A stretch of 64,000 nucleotides of DNA from JBECKS01 sp964557005 (lineage in GTDB: Bacteria > Pseudomonadota > Gammaproteobacteria > Pseudomonadales > JBECKS01): the NCBI GenBank assembly GCA_964557005.1, contig CAZKYI010000002.1, positions 186,001 to 250,000 of the forward strand, given 5' to 3'. The position numbers and the translations under genes are program-made. The notes under the pieces are model-generated. The model did no database searches, was not told where the DNA came from, and was given only the letters and a program-made list of their open reading frames with translations. Of this stretch, positions 7,152-16,705 are shown piece by piece (within the stretch, counting starts at the first letter, position 1; every line of letters starts with the position of its first letter).

Positions 7152-8597
7152 GTGTTTTTCACAGACGAGCGAGGCCAGTTTTTCAAGCCTCTCACAGGTA
7201 AATACAGAGAGCAGGTGGCAGAATGCCTGCGCCTGTTGCATGAACGCCTGTACAGCAGCAAAGCTGACTATGGTGAATCACTAAAACGTGAGCAGGTTTT
7301 GGATATTTTCATTGAAGCCCTTGAGCGCGCTCCTCTTTTGGAAGGTGATGATGAAGGCGGGCGGTTTCAATCCAACCGTGAGCAAGCCTCATGGATTCTT
7401 AATAACCTAGTTGAACATGGTTGGCTCAAACGCGATAAAGATGATGCATCTTTCCAATCTACCTATCCTTTTAGCCGAACAGGCCGTCTGTTTACCCAAA
7501 CACTGACCGATATAGATGGTAGCAGCGTGCGAACGCGCCACAGAAATACTCGCAACACTTTAAATGCTCTGTCGGCCTTTGCTGACAGAGGCGAAGTTTA
7601 TGATTTGCTGGATGCCCATGAGCATTCGGAACGCATCATCTCAGATTTTTCTGACATCATTACTGAACTTGAGGAGCGCAAGCGAGAACTTGTTAAGGAA
7701 GTTGAAGAACAACAACTGGTTCAACAGGCCAGCGACCAATTCTTTGAGTTTATGGAAAAACGCTTCCAACCCGATGTGGCAATTCGAATGTCTGCAGACA
7801 GTGTTGAAAAGCACCGCGATCGCATCCAGAGAACCATTGAGCAGATTCGCAAGAAACCCAGAGAATGGAAGGCTAATGCAGAAAGGGAGCTTAGACGTTT
7901 AGTGCCCGACCTCGTTACTAATCATGAAAGTTCAGTGCTTTTTTACTTGCTTGACAGCATTGATGTACGCATGCAAAACGCAGGTGAAATCATGATGCCC
8001 GCCTTACGTCGTACCTTACAAGGTTTCACAAGAAGAGCTGAGATAATTATTCGACAGCTTAGTTACCTGCATAATCAAAAGCACAACGATATAGTTGGAC
8101 TCTGTCGAGAGCTGGCAGAACTGAATGATGAAAGTTTTAGTGAGCAAATGCAAAAAGCCAGCGAAATCATGGCTATACTTGATCTTGGTTTTATCGACCC
8201 TTCACAAGTCAAAATCCGCGAACAACGTATCAAAAGAGTGGTACAAACTCATCTGGTGGAATTAGATAAACCCGATTCGGCCACATTAAGAGAACTTGCT
8301 ACCCAGCAATTATTGGAAAAAGCTTTTAATGTGAATGGAGGTGCATTACGCGATTACCTTCGTAGCTCTCTGGGTACAAGCCGCCGTATCGACAATCGGG
8401 ATTTACCCATTAATGATGCAAAAGATTTACTTGCACTCAGTCATGTTATTGAGCTTGGTAGTGCAGACCATGCTGCGGCAGGATTCAAAATTCGAATAGA
8501 ACCCACAGAACCCATCAAAGATGAACGTTACTTCAAACAACGTGATGGCTTTTTAATAGAGCTGGAACATGATGAGCATACAACAAGCACTAAATGA
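7152..8597 (+). CDS. jetA: Wadjet anti-plasmid system, JetA (kleisin/MukF-like subunit)
   Basis: First gene of a four-gene Wadjet operon. Wadjet is an SMC (condensin-like) complex that extrudes and cleaves small closed-circular DNA, protecting against plasmids. JetA is the MukF/kleisin-like subunit that links JetC heads and binds JetB. This 481-residue protein begins MFFTDERGQFFKPLTGKYRE, and the N-terminal half reads as winged-helix folds, followed by helical coiled regions rich in E, R and Q (residues about 170-330), as expected for a kleisin. The GTG start at 7152 is preceded by TAGGAAG at a proper distance. jetB overlaps its end by 29 bases. The family call rests on gene order plus sequence style; the Wadjet subtype (I, II or III) was not determined. 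Confidence 0.9.
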   Translation: MFFTDERGQFFKPLTGKYREQVAECLRLLHERLYSSKADYGESLKREQVLDIFIEALERAPLLEGDDEGGRFQSNREQASWILNNLVEHGWLKRDKDDASFQSTYPFSRTGRLFTQTLTDIDGSSVRTRHRNTRNTLNALSAFADRGEVYDLLDAHEHSERIISDFSDIITELEERKRELVKEVEEQQLVQQASDQFFEFMEKRFQPDVAIRMSADSVEKHRDRIQRTIEQIRKKPREWKANAERELRRLVPDLVTNHESSVLFYLLDSIDVRMQNAGEIMMPALRRTLQGFTRRAEIIIRQLSYLHNQKHNDIVGLCRELAELNDESFSEQMQKASEIMAILDLGFIDPSQVKIREQRIKRVVQTHLVELDKPDSATLRELATQQLLEKAFNVNGGALRDYLRSSLGTSRRIDNRDLPINDAKDLLALSHVIELGSADHAAAGFKIRIEPTEPIKDERYFKQRDGFLIELEHDEHTTSTK

Positions 8598-9273
8598 AGC
8601 ACTCGATGCACGCGGAGTAAGCCAAGAGCAATTTTCTGAATTGATGATTCGTTTATTGGATTATGGTGTGCTATGCCGCGATGAAAGTAAAAAAGAAGCA
8701 GAGCTCTATGACCGCTATCTTCAAATTCCAGAACTCGTTGAAGACTATCTCAGTGTTTTACATATTCGCTTATACCATGAACGCAAATTTTATTCTGTTC
8801 GCCTCTTCCCTCCAGGCGCCGATGTACCTGGCTTACCTGATGAAGAAAGTTCCTTTGATAACGGTTTTCGCAGACGTTTAACCCAACAGGAAGTTGCACT
8901 CATCCTGATACTGCGCGCTGAGTATGATAAGGCGCTTCGTGAAGGCCAGGTGGATGAACATGGTCAGGCGAGCCTACCGATGGAGGCTTTGAACCTTGCC
9001 AGTAAAAATCTTTTGAAGCGCTCTCTTCCCGAAAGTAAAGGTGAACGTGAACAGCTTTTCCGTCGCATGCGCCAAATGCGCTTGATAAAAAATACCTTGG
9101 ATTCTGATGTGGATGAAAACGAAAGCTGGATCATCATTCGTCCCGATATTATGAGTCTGGTCACTGATACTGTGCTTTCACAGTTAAAAGACGGTGTACT
9201 TGCAGTAATGCCGGAGAAAATAAACGGAGAAACAGAAAGTGAATTATTTTCAGATGAAGCGCAGGAAGACTGA
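8569..9273 (+). CDS. jetB: Wadjet anti-plasmid system, JetB (MukE-like, DUF4194)
   Basis: The MukE-like accessory subunit of the Wadjet complex: 234 residues, helical, predicted tandem winged helices. The segment YLSVLHIRLYHERKFYSVRL followed by LTQQEVALILILRAEYDKAL is typical of the DUF4194 family that always sits between JetA and JetC. The C-terminal part RQMRLIKNT...WIIIRPDIMSLV resembles the last winged helix. It overlaps jetA by 29 bases (ATGATG start at 8569 or 8572) and is followed after 37 bases by jetC. The acidic tail (SELFSDEAQED) is unremarkable. Context makes the call firm. Confidence 0.89.
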   Translation: MMSIQQALNEALDARGVSQEQFSELMIRLLDYGVLCRDESKKEAELYDRYLQIPELVEDYLSVLHIRLYHERKFYSVRLFPPGADVPGLPDEESSFDNGFRRRLTQQEVALILILRAEYDKALREGQVDEHGQASLPMEALNLASKNLLKRSLPESKGEREQLFRRMRQMRLIKNTLDSDVDENESWIIIRPDIMSLVTDTVLSQLKDGVLAVMPEKINGETESELFSDEAQED

Positions 9274-9310
9274 TGGACACTTTTAACGCGCTGTATAAAA
9301 GGAAGACCCT

Positions 9311-12300
9311 ATGTATTTGAAACGCTCTTTTACTATTAACTGGGGCAACCTGCCTACTCAAGAGTTGGAATACGGGGAAGTTAATTTGTTTTCAGGAGGG
9401 AATGGCTCTGGCAAAACCACTGCTGCTGATGCACTTCAAACGCTTATGACAGCAGCCCATACCACTCTCTTTAACTACAATCCCGGACAAGATGAAACCA
9501 CACAGCGGAGTCGTCGCGGCAAACAAGTCAGAACGCTCGCCTCGTACATCCTTGGTTGTGACGATGGAGCTTATTCCCGTCCCTGGGATAGCGATGGTTA
9601 TATTGTAGGTGTTTTTCATCCTACCAAAGGAGAATCTGCTGAACCTTTTACCGCAGTGATTGGTGTGCGTGCGTATCTTGATAAGGCAGGAAGCACAGCA
9701 CAAGCCAAGGAAAGTGAACTCTTGCTGATGATTGTGCCGGATGAAATGCTTGGTCGTAGTGACTTTCTTCGACAAGACCCTAAAGGTGAAGCCAGCATTG
9801 TTCCAATTACAGATATTGCCGATAAGCTGCGCCAACAATTTGGGAAAAAGAAGGTAGAAACTTACGAGAAAAAAGGCCAGTACCTTGCTCGTCTATATGG
9901 TGCACTTCGTGGAAAGCATGACGCAGTTTCCCAACAAGAAGCCAAGAACGCAGCAAAAACTTTTGCACGATTTATGGCTTATAAACCTGTGGATTCCATT
10001 GACGAGTTTGTAGCGAATGAAGTACTTGAACCTCATGACATGAGCGACACCATAAGAAAAATTCGTAACATCATGCGAAGCGTACACAGCATGGCTGAGG
10101 AAGCAGAACAGCTTCAAAGAGATGTCGAACTCTTGGAAGAAGCTCGAACACATGCCAATCACTATGTTGAAAACTGGTTGGAAAAAACTACTCAAAGTTA
10201 TGGTGCAGCTGCTCAAAGATACACTCGCAACCGTAAGCTCTATCTGAGCAAAAAAGAAGAACAGGAAAAGCTTCGCCAACAGCAACAAAACAATCTGGAT
10301 GAATCACAACAAGTGAGTCAACGCCAGAGTTTTGCGCATAAAGAACTGGTTGCTTTGGAAGCACGAATCCAGGGAATTCCTGCCCTGCGAGATAAACAAC
10401 AGCTTGAAGAAAATCGAAAACTTTTCACTGAGCAACTTCATGAAGGGGCAAGACCTTTGATTGAAGAAGACAATAAACGCAGTACAAATTTTGAAGCACT
10501 AAAAAACATCAATGACATCCTCAAGCGACACAGCATTGAGCTTGAACTGCCAGCGCTTGCAAGCAAGCTTTGGAGAAATACCAGTAAAGATTTATTGGGC
10601 AGAGATAGCCACCATCTACCCGACTTCACTCAAATGATGTCGAAAGCTTGGATAGATCTTTCACCTCTGGAACAGGGTTTAGACAAAATTCGCAGTGAAC
10701 AGGAACTACACAATCGATTGGCAGCTTTGCTGTATGATGCGCGTGAAGAGAATCCTGGACAGGAAAGCGATTCGGTTTCACAAACTCTTGATCGTATCGT
10801 AAATAGACGCAGCCAGGCACTTGAAGAAATTGAAAAACAAGAAAAAAGAGTACAACAAAATATTAAAACGCTTGAGTCAAAAAAAATTAATTATCCATCT
10901 TATGTGGCGGAAGCACTCAAGGCGATTCGATTTCAATGTCCAAAAGCAGATCCTCGAGTACTATGCGATCATGTAGATGTGAAAGATCCAGAATGGCAAA
11001 TGGCCATTGAAGGTTATATTGGAGGCAATCGTTTTTCCATTCTGGTGGAAGCCGATTATGAATCAGAGGCCATTCGTATTGTTCGCCAGTTAGCAGGCAA
11101 ACAGCGAAGCAAAGCCAAAGTGATTCAAGGTGAAAAAGCTCGGCATGATGCAGAGAAACTTGAACTCCCAGAAGACTCAATTTTTCATATTCTCAATATC
11201 ACACATGGTGTAGCCAGAAGCTATTTAAAAGCTTCTTACGGAAGTGTGATTCGAGTTGCTGATGCCGATGAATTACGAAGAACGCGTAGAGGTATCACTC
11301 AAAACGGTATGGCTTCAGGAAACTATGTTTTATTTCGTTGTGATGTTGATGATAACGAATTGGTTTTTGGTGAACATGCAAGGGAAAGAAACTTGCGTGC
11401 ACAAAGAGAAAACTTACAAACGCTTAAAGAGGATTATCGAAAAGCCAGTGAACAATACCAAGCCGTTAAACAGTTACAAACTCAAGTACGTTTATTCAAA
11501 CCTTTGCAGTGGGTTTCTGTTGCTACTCACCTAGTTGAAACACAAAGAAATCTTAGAGGCACTGAGGAATCACTGGCTAATCTAGATTTAAGTGACCATG
11601 CAGCACTTGAACAAAAGCAAAGGGAAGCGAATGAGGAATACGCTCGACTCGAAGAACGCAAAGGAAGACTCAAAGAAGAAAGTGGCAAAATTGAAGAAAA
11701 AATAAACACATGTGGTAAAGAGATCGGCACTCTTGCTGACAAGAGTGAAGAATACCAACGGCAAAAAGAGGAAGCAGAAAACTTCATAAAAGATTGTACA
11801 AAATATTATTCCGATCTTAATGTTGAGCAACTCATCGATGATATGGATAATCGTCTGGCTAATGCTCAAGGTGAAATTGATTTTGAAGCGGAAGAAAAAG
11901 CACTCACTGATTTACTGCATAAGCATGTACGAGCTTTTGACAAAGCGGTAGATGATTATAATCAACAGGCTAAACCTGCTGACCGACTTCATGCAGAACC
12001 TCCCGATTCTTTACATAGCGCTAAATTTTTTGGATTTATCCATAATTTGAGCTTACAAGTAGACAGTTTACACAATCGCCTTCGAAACGAAGTGTTACTT
12101 GATAAAGTAGAAAATCTCTCCAGCTTAAGAGAAACGTTTAATACGACCTTTGTGAGTGACCTCTGTAATGAAATCCATCAATCCATTAAAGGTGGAGAAC
12201 ATGTTCTTAAAAACCTGAATGGCGAGCTGGAGCATCATCGCTTTGGAGCCGATAGAGAATGGTTTTCGTTTGAGTGGAAGTGGATCCCTGAGTTCAAAGA

Positions 12301-12970
12301 ATATTGGGATTTTTTCAAAGAAATTATGGAGATCCCCAATCTGGGAGATGGCACCAGCTTGTTCGACTCTATTGGCACCACCTTGTCTGAAAAAGCTATC
12401 ACAGTAAGAGACCGATTACTGAATCTTTTATTGGATGGTGATGAACAACAAGCCTTGAGAGAGTTAGACCGCATCAGTGATTACCGACGTTATCGACAAT
12501 ACGATATCTTGAAACACCCCGAAGGTAAAAATCCTATAAGCCTTAGCCGATATGGGACAGGCTCTGGTGGTCAGTTGGAAACCCCGGCCTACATTATTCG
12601 TGCGGCTGCTGTTACCAGTGCATTCAGGTTTAATGATGGCAATGCCAGTTTGAAAATGGTGATTGTAGACGAAGCATTTATGCATATGGATGAAAGCCGA
12701 TCCAAAAGTGTGATTGATTACCTGACAAATACACTTGGTCTACAACTTATTTTTATTATGCCTACCAGTAAAGCTGGCCCGTTCATGGATTTAATCGATA
12801 ACCAATTTGTTTTCAGCAAGGTACCTAGCCCAACACCCATTGGTGAATTAAATACTCGTGTACTGGTTGATCGACAACAATTTGAAAGAGAAGCCGTTGG
12901 AGAACTTTGGGAACAAAAAAGAAGAGAAATTAAACAGCAAAGTGCTCTAGATTTTATGGAGGATATTTAG
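9311..12970 (+). CDS. jetC: Wadjet anti-plasmid system, JetC (SMC/MukB-like ATPase)
   Basis: The motor of the Wadjet complex, an SMC-type ATPase of 1219 residues that extrudes DNA loops. The N-terminal head has Walker A GGNGSGKTT (residues 29-37). Long charged coiled coils follow (about 250-550 and 700-880) around a hinge-like globular region near 530-690. The C-terminal head has an ABC signature GTGSGGQLETP near residue 1081 and Walker B with catalytic glutamate VIVDEAF near 1120. The Shine-Dalgarno AAAAGGAAG precedes the ATG. The final TAG overlaps the jetD start (TAGTG). Length and motifs are intact, so the ATPase should be functional. Confidence 0.95.
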   Translation: MYLKRSFTINWGNLPTQELEYGEVNLFSGGNGSGKTTAADALQTLMTAAHTTLFNYNPGQDETTQRSRRGKQVRTLASYILGCDDGAYSRPWDSDGYIVGVFHPTKGESAEPFTAVIGVRAYLDKAGSTAQAKESELLLMIVPDEMLGRSDFLRQDPKGEASIVPITDIADKLRQQFGKKKVETYEKKGQYLARLYGALRGKHDAVSQQEAKNAAKTFARFMAYKPVDSIDEFVANEVLEPHDMSDTIRKIRNIMRSVHSMAEEAEQLQRDVELLEEARTHANHYVENWLEKTTQSYGAAAQRYTRNRKLYLSKKEEQEKLRQQQQNNLDESQQVSQRQSFAHKELVALEARIQGIPALRDKQQLEENRKLFTEQLHEGARPLIEEDNKRSTNFEALKNINDILKRHSIELELPALASKLWRNTSKDLLGRDSHHLPDFTQMMSKAWIDLSPLEQGLDKIRSEQELHNRLAALLYDAREENPGQESDSVSQTLDRIVNRRSQALEEIEKQEKRVQQNIKTLESKKINYPSYVAEALKAIRFQCPKADPRVLCDHVDVKDPEWQMAIEGYIGGNRFSILVEADYESEAIRIVRQLAGKQRSKAKVIQGEKARHDAEKLELPEDSIFHILNITHGVARSYLKASYGSVIRVADADELRRTRRGITQNGMASGNYVLFRCDVDDNELVFGEHARERNLRAQRENLQTLKEDYRKASEQYQAVKQLQTQVRLFKPLQWVSVATHLVETQRNLRGTEESLANLDLSDHAALEQKQREANEEYARLEERKGRLKEESGKIEEKINTCGKEIGTLADKSEEYQRQKEEAENFIKDCTKYYSDLNVEQLIDDMDNRLANAQGEIDFEAEEKALTDLLHKHVRAFDKAVDDYNQQAKPADRLHAEPPDSLHSAKFFGFIHNLSLQVDSLHNRLRNEVLLDKVENLSSLRETFNTTFVSDLCNEIHQSIKGGEHVLKNLNGELEHHRFGADREWFSFEWKWIPEFKEYWDFFKEIMEIPNLGDGTSLFDSIGTTLSEKAITVRDRLLNLLLDGDEQQALRELDRISDYRRYRQYDILKHPEGKNPISLSRYGTGSGGQLETPAYIIRAAAVTSAFRFNDGNASLKMVIVDEAFMHMDESRSKSVIDYLTNTLGLQLIFIMPTSKAGPFMDLIDNQFVFSKVPSPTPIGELNTRVLVDRQQFEREAVGELWEQKRREIKQQSALDFMEDI

Positions 12971-14097
12971 TGGAGTCTCCCGTCTGGTTAAAAGAAGAAG
13001 TTTGGATACAGGATCTTCTTAACTGGTTTCTCGATCGTGTAGAAAAACCACGAGATAAAGCAATCACCAGACGTATTTCAAAATCTACAGCACTGCCGCT
13101 TTTTCAATTTGGAAACAATACGAATTATTATTGGGGTTTAATAGAATCTCTAGCCAAAGACTACCAAGTCTTTGAAATCCGATGTGACAATAAACTGGAT
13201 GCACATCAGGAGCGTTATGAAAATGCTCAACTTCGGTTTAATCCCAAGAGCGAAGCAATGCTTCGGGTATGGTTGAATCGACCTCGCCAAAATCCAACCA
13301 CCTTACTGTGGAAAGAAGCGTTAGAGAGCTTTAGTGATTTTTTCGTCGACAAAGGCGAATCACTGCTTAATACGCAACCCACTATTGATGGATATACACC
13401 TGGTGAAATGCTTGAGTTATTCGTTGCATTAGAAAAACATTTTTCAGTCAAGCTGACTCTCAGAGAATTATCTGCTCGTTGCTTTAAAGGTGATTCCAAG
13501 TTTTTAGATAATCGTTTAGACCTACTCTTTAAACTATTTGGAAATAAAGTCGACAACATAATCCCTAGACCGCTTCTGCTGACTGCATGGGCACCTACAA
13601 ATTTTGAAAAACTACTCATTATCGAAAATCAGGATACTTTCCTTAGAATAGTTGACGCCTCACCAAAAAAATATGCACTACTCTATAGTGGTGGTTTTCG
13701 AGCCAGTGCAGAACGATTAAGTAGTGAGCATACGCGCTTTGCATTTTTGCCTGGAAGTGATTCAGAAGTATTCAAACAAAAATGGTTAAGTATTTCTTTG
13801 CCTACTTTCTTTTGGGGAGATCTCGATTATTCAGGAATAGGGATTTTCAAAGCCATTAAACAAGTGATTCCACAACTAGAAGCATGGAAACCAGCTTATG
13901 AAAACATGATGGAACAATTACCAACCATTGGCCACACACCTGCACAAGCAGGCAAATCGGGGCAAGCCCATCCGGGGTTAAGCGAATGCGAATATATCGA
14001 TTCAGTTGCACTTCCTTTATTAGAAAAAACAGGAAAATTTTTGGATCAAGAGACTATTAGCATAACTAACTTTTTGTTCAATGAGCATGAGAGATGA
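12970..14097 (+). CDS. jetD: Wadjet anti-plasmid system, JetD (TOPRIM nuclease)
   Basis: The DNA-cleaving subunit of Wadjet, 375 residues, with an N-terminal DUF3322-like part and a C-terminal DUF2220/TOPRIM domain related to the topoisomerase VI A subunit. TOPRIM acidic residues are visible: glutamate 219 in LLIIENQDTF and the D-x-D pair Asp284/Asp286 in FFWGDLDYSGIGIF. It starts at a GTG overlapping the jetC stop by one base, so translation is coupled. All key residues are present, and with jetABC complete the system looks intact. The operon ends here; the following gene is convergent. Confidence 0.93.
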   Translation: MESPVWLKEEVWIQDLLNWFLDRVEKPRDKAITRRISKSTALPLFQFGNNTNYYWGLIESLAKDYQVFEIRCDNKLDAHQERYENAQLRFNPKSEAMLRVWLNRPRQNPTTLLWKEALESFSDFFVDKGESLLNTQPTIDGYTPGEMLELFVALEKHFSVKLTLRELSARCFKGDSKFLDNRLDLLFKLFGNKVDNIIPRPLLLTAWAPTNFEKLLIIENQDTFLRIVDASPKKYALLYSGGFRASAERLSSEHTRFAFLPGSDSEVFKQKWLSISLPTFFWGDLDYSGIGIFKAIKQVIPQLEAWKPAYENMMEQLPTIGHTPAQAGKSGQAHPGLSECEYIDSVALPLLEKTGKFLDQETISITNFLFNEHER

Positions 14098-14176
14098 GTG
14101 CCTGACGTGCCGTAGACACCCCCGCATTTGCTATATTATGTGCAGAACCTGAAATAGCAGTTGTGACCAAAAAACC

Positions 14177-14797
14177 TTACAAAATCCCCAACAATTCCAC
14201 TTCAAAAATTAAAGCTGCATAAGGTGGAATCGCCGCACCCGCGCCTCTGGCACCATAAGCCAATTCATGCGGAATAAATAAACGCCATTTGGAGCCTACA
14301 GGCATTAATTGTAATGCTTCTGTCCAACCGGCAATCACGCCTCTAACAGGAAACTCCGCAGGTTCACCGCGTGCTATTGAACTGTCAAACACGGTGCTGT
14401 CTATTAACATGCCGTGATAATGCACGCGCACAGTTGAGCTGGCTTGTGGAATTGCACCCCCACCTTCTTCCAGAATTTCATACTGCAAACCCGAAGCAGT
14501 TACGGTGACATCTTCACGTTTACTATTATCCTGCAAAAACAGTTTGCCTAATTCCGCTGCTTTCTCTTGTTGTTCTTGTGCCAATGCCTGTTGCTTTTCG
14601 CTCACGATTTGAAAGGCTTTTTGCAGGGCTTCCATGCTCACAGCACTCGGCTTGCCTGACGTAACATCTCTCAGCCCTTCTACAACCAGTTCAACATCCA
14701 GCCCTTCAAAACCACCATCTTGAAGTTGCTCGCCCATTTGGCGACCAATGCCATAACTCACTTTTTGTTCATTACTTGAAAACTTTTCTGAAGACAT
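14177..14797 (-). CDS. fklB: FKBP-type peptidyl-prolyl isomerase, FklB/Mip-like
   Basis: A 206-residue prolyl isomerase with an N-terminal helical dimerisation domain (residues about 5-90: KVSYGIGRQMGEQL, GLRDVTSGKPSAVS) and a C-terminal FKBP domain (about 105-206: VRVHYHGMLIDSTVFDSS, GVIAGWTEALQLMPVGSK, IPHELAYGARGAGAAIPPYA). This two-domain layout is that of E. coli FklB and Legionella Mip. No signal peptide is present, so it is cytoplasmic like FklB rather than exported like FkpA or Mip. Its start is 23 bases beyond the end of the desaturase gene upstream, so it may share the desaturase/enoyl-CoA hydratase transcript, though a functional link is not evident. Confidence 0.93.
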   Translation of the reverse strand: MSSEKFSSNEQKVSYGIGRQMGEQLQDGGFEGLDVELVVEGLRDVTSGKPSAVSMEALQKAFQIVSEKQQALAQEQQEKAAELGKLFLQDNSKREDVTVTASGLQYEILEEGGGAIPQASSTVRVHYHGMLIDSTVFDSSIARGEPAEFPVRGVIAGWTEALQLMPVGSKWRLFIPHELAYGARGAGAAIPPYAALIFEVELLGIL

Positions 14798-14819
14798 TTT
14801 TTTACCTTTTTAAATTCCA

Positions 14820-15740
14820 CTACGCATTAACGGCATGTCTGAATACAGACGGATAGCCATAAAAAATTCTGGTTTCATCGTAAGCACCTCGCTTTTTTAA
14901 CAGCTGATGCAAAGATTTCAAACGATAACACGGCACGCCTGCCATAAAGTGATGCTCCAGATGATAGTTCACCCAGTTGGGTGCAAAAATCATGCGCTCC
15001 CAAAATCGTGGCACAGTGGTGCGAGTATTTTTTCTGGGATCCAGATCATAAAGATTGGGTACGTTCGCATGTTCGGCTACTTGTCTTAATCGAATAATTA
15101 ACATGAAGGTTGTAAGGAAAGAAGCTACCCATAACACATAAACCCACGGGGCAAACAGCACACTGAAAATAACCAGCAAAACTATTTGAACCAGCAGCAA
15201 ACGGACAAACGGATTTTCCAGTAACGATTTCCCTGTTTTAGGTGCTTCGCTCGAAAAAGCAGAGCGCACGCCCATTGCAACGCCTTTAACCAGTTTGAAA
15301 CCGGTTTCGCCACGCAGATCACGCAGGATTTTTCGTTTGAAACTGTTTTTTTCAATCGGGTAAGCTTGATAATTTTTTAAATCAGGATCGTCATGTGTGC
15401 CTGCTAACTGATGATGCTTTAAATGTCCTGCCGCGTACAAAGGCAAACTCGATACCACTGGCAAGGCACAGAACCAATGGCCAAAAAAATCATTCAGCTC
15501 AGGTGTTTTAAACAAGGTACGATGACCACATTCGTGCATGAGCACAGCCAAACCCAACTGCCGTCCGCCAATCAGAATCAGCGCAAGTAAAATAGTGAGT
15601 GGATTGGGAAACCAATGCACTACCGCGAAAATGGCAAAAATGGCGAGCCAGTTTGTGAGTAAAATTCTAAACCCTTGTATGTCGCTCTTGCGTGTGTAGA
15701 ACTGTACTTCTTCCTTGCTTAAATAATCGGATATTTTCAT
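14820..15740 (-). CDS. Fatty acid desaturase family membrane protein
   Basis: A 306-residue integral membrane di-iron enzyme of the fatty acid desaturase/hydroxylase superfamily. All three histidine boxes are present: HECGH (near residue 90), HLKHH (near 127) and HLEHH near 261. Four hydrophobic segments lie around them (IFAIFAVVHWF, LLALILIGG, LLLVQIVLLVIF, WVASFLTTFML). The substrate may be a phospholipid acyl chain or another lipid and cannot be fixed from sequence. It lies 16 bases after an enoyl-CoA hydratase family gene on the same strand, which suggests a common lipid-modifying job. Translation starts at an ATG with MKISDYLSKEEV. Confidence 0.9.
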   Translation of the reverse strand: MKISDYLSKEEVQFYTRKSDIQGFRILLTNWLAIFAIFAVVHWFPNPLTILLALILIGGRQLGLAVLMHECGHRTLFKTPELNDFFGHWFCALPVVSSLPLYAAGHLKHHQLAGTHDDPDLKNYQAYPIEKNSFKRKILRDLRGETGFKLVKGVAMGVRSAFSSEAPKTGKSLLENPFVRLLLVQIVLLVIFSVLFAPWVYVLWVASFLTTFMLIIRLRQVAEHANVPNLYDLDPRKNTRTTVPRFWERMIFAPNWVNYHLEHHFMAGVPCYRLKSLHQLLKKRGAYDETRIFYGYPSVFRHAVNA

Positions 15741-15756
15741 TGCCTGTCTCTCTGGT

Positions 15757-16548
15757 TTATTTGCCGCTAAAGTTGCCTGTTCTTCTTTCCTGCACTGCTT
15801 GAATGCCTTCTTTAAAATCTTCGGTATTTTTTTGCCACGCCTGCTCGTTATTTTCGCGCATGGTTTGTCTGATTAAAATCTCGGTTAAGCCATCGCGCAA
15901 GGTTTCTTTAATCGAACGTAGCGCCAATGGCGCACCTTGTGCAATTTCTTCTGCCAGTTTGAAAGCTTCTGTTCTTACGGCGGCTGGTTCACAAAACACA
16001 TCACCCAAACCCCAAGCCATAGCTTGTTCACCGTCTATGCGTCTGCCGGTATAAAACATGAGTGCCGCTTTTTGCTGGCCAATTAAAGCAGGCAAGGTAT
16101 GTGTTAAACCAAAGCCCGGATGAATGCCCAGACGCACAAAATTGGCACTGAAACGCGATTCGGCGCACACCACACGAAAATCCGCCACCAAGGCCAAGCC
16201 CAAACCACCGCCAATCGCTGCACCCTGCACAGCAGCAATCACAGGCAAGCGGCATTTGAATAATTCCAGACCCGCTTCATATAAGGGGTTGTTTTTGCCT
16301 TGTTCACCCAGCACGCCTGTTGCATCACCGTTTTCGCTGGAAAAATTCGCACCGGCACAAAATGCCTTGCCTTGTGAAGCCAGCACAATGGCGCGGCATT
16401 CTGTGTGTTGTTCCAGCGCCTTGAAAGCCTTGCCGATATTCTGGATAAGCGTGATGTCAAAAAAATTGTGTGGCCCGCGCAGGATTTCGACCAACCCCAC
16501 ATGTTGGTCAAGTTCTACGTTGAGATCATTTGCGATTTCAATATTCAT
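15757..16548 (-). CDS. Enoyl-CoA hydratase/isomerase family protein
   Basis: Crotonase-fold enzyme, 264 residues from the ATG at 16548. The longer frame to 16689 adds 47 residues (basic and hydrophobic, unlike the family) and would run over the mscL promoter, so I reject it. Oxyanion-hole elements are seen in AFCAGANFSS and AAIGGGLGLALVADFRV. The usual catalytic glutamates are not obvious; the second region reads FVRLGIHPGFGLTHTLP, with His where hydratases often carry Glu, so hydratase activity is not assured. It lies directly upstream of the desaturase and is probably cotranscribed. It could be a hydratase, an isomerase or another crotonase. Confidence 0.85.
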   Translation of the reverse strand: MNIEIANDLNVELDQHVGLVEILRGPHNFFDITLIQNIGKAFKALEQHTECRAIVLASQGKAFCAGANFSSENGDATGVLGEQGKNNPLYEAGLELFKCRLPVIAAVQGAAIGGGLGLALVADFRVVCAESRFSANFVRLGIHPGFGLTHTLPALIGQQKAALMFYTGRRIDGEQAMAWGLGDVFCEPAAVRTEAFKLAEEIAQGAPLALRSIKETLRDGLTEILIRQTMRENNEQAWQKNTEDFKEGIQAVQERRTGNFSGK

Positions 16549-16636
16549 GGAGGCTTCTATGGAAGATTGGGTGAAAATGAGATTCCATTGTCCATAATAT
16601 ACAGGGTGCAACAAGCGCAATTCACTAAAAATAATT

Positions 16637-16665
16637 TTCGACTTATCTTGCAGTAATAATACAAT
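16637..16665 (+). promoter_or_regulatory. Likely sigma70 promoter of mscL
   Basis: TTCGAC (16637-16642) and TACAAT (16660-16665) are separated by 17 bases, giving 4 of 6 and 5 of 6 matches to consensus. The element sits 41 bases before the mscL ATG in the divergent region. It lies within the rejected N-terminal extension of the enoyl-CoA hydratase frame, which supports the shorter start of that gene. Confidence 0.45.
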
Positions 16666-16705
16666 CCGACATCTTTTTTCAACCTTCAATCAGAGGAAAT
16701 TGTGT

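Noticed and set aside
16549..16689. N-terminal extension of the enoyl-CoA hydratase family protein to the TTG/ATG at 16689.
   Set aside because: The added residues do not resemble the family and the DNA carries a good mscL promoter; the ATG at 16548 fits the family start.
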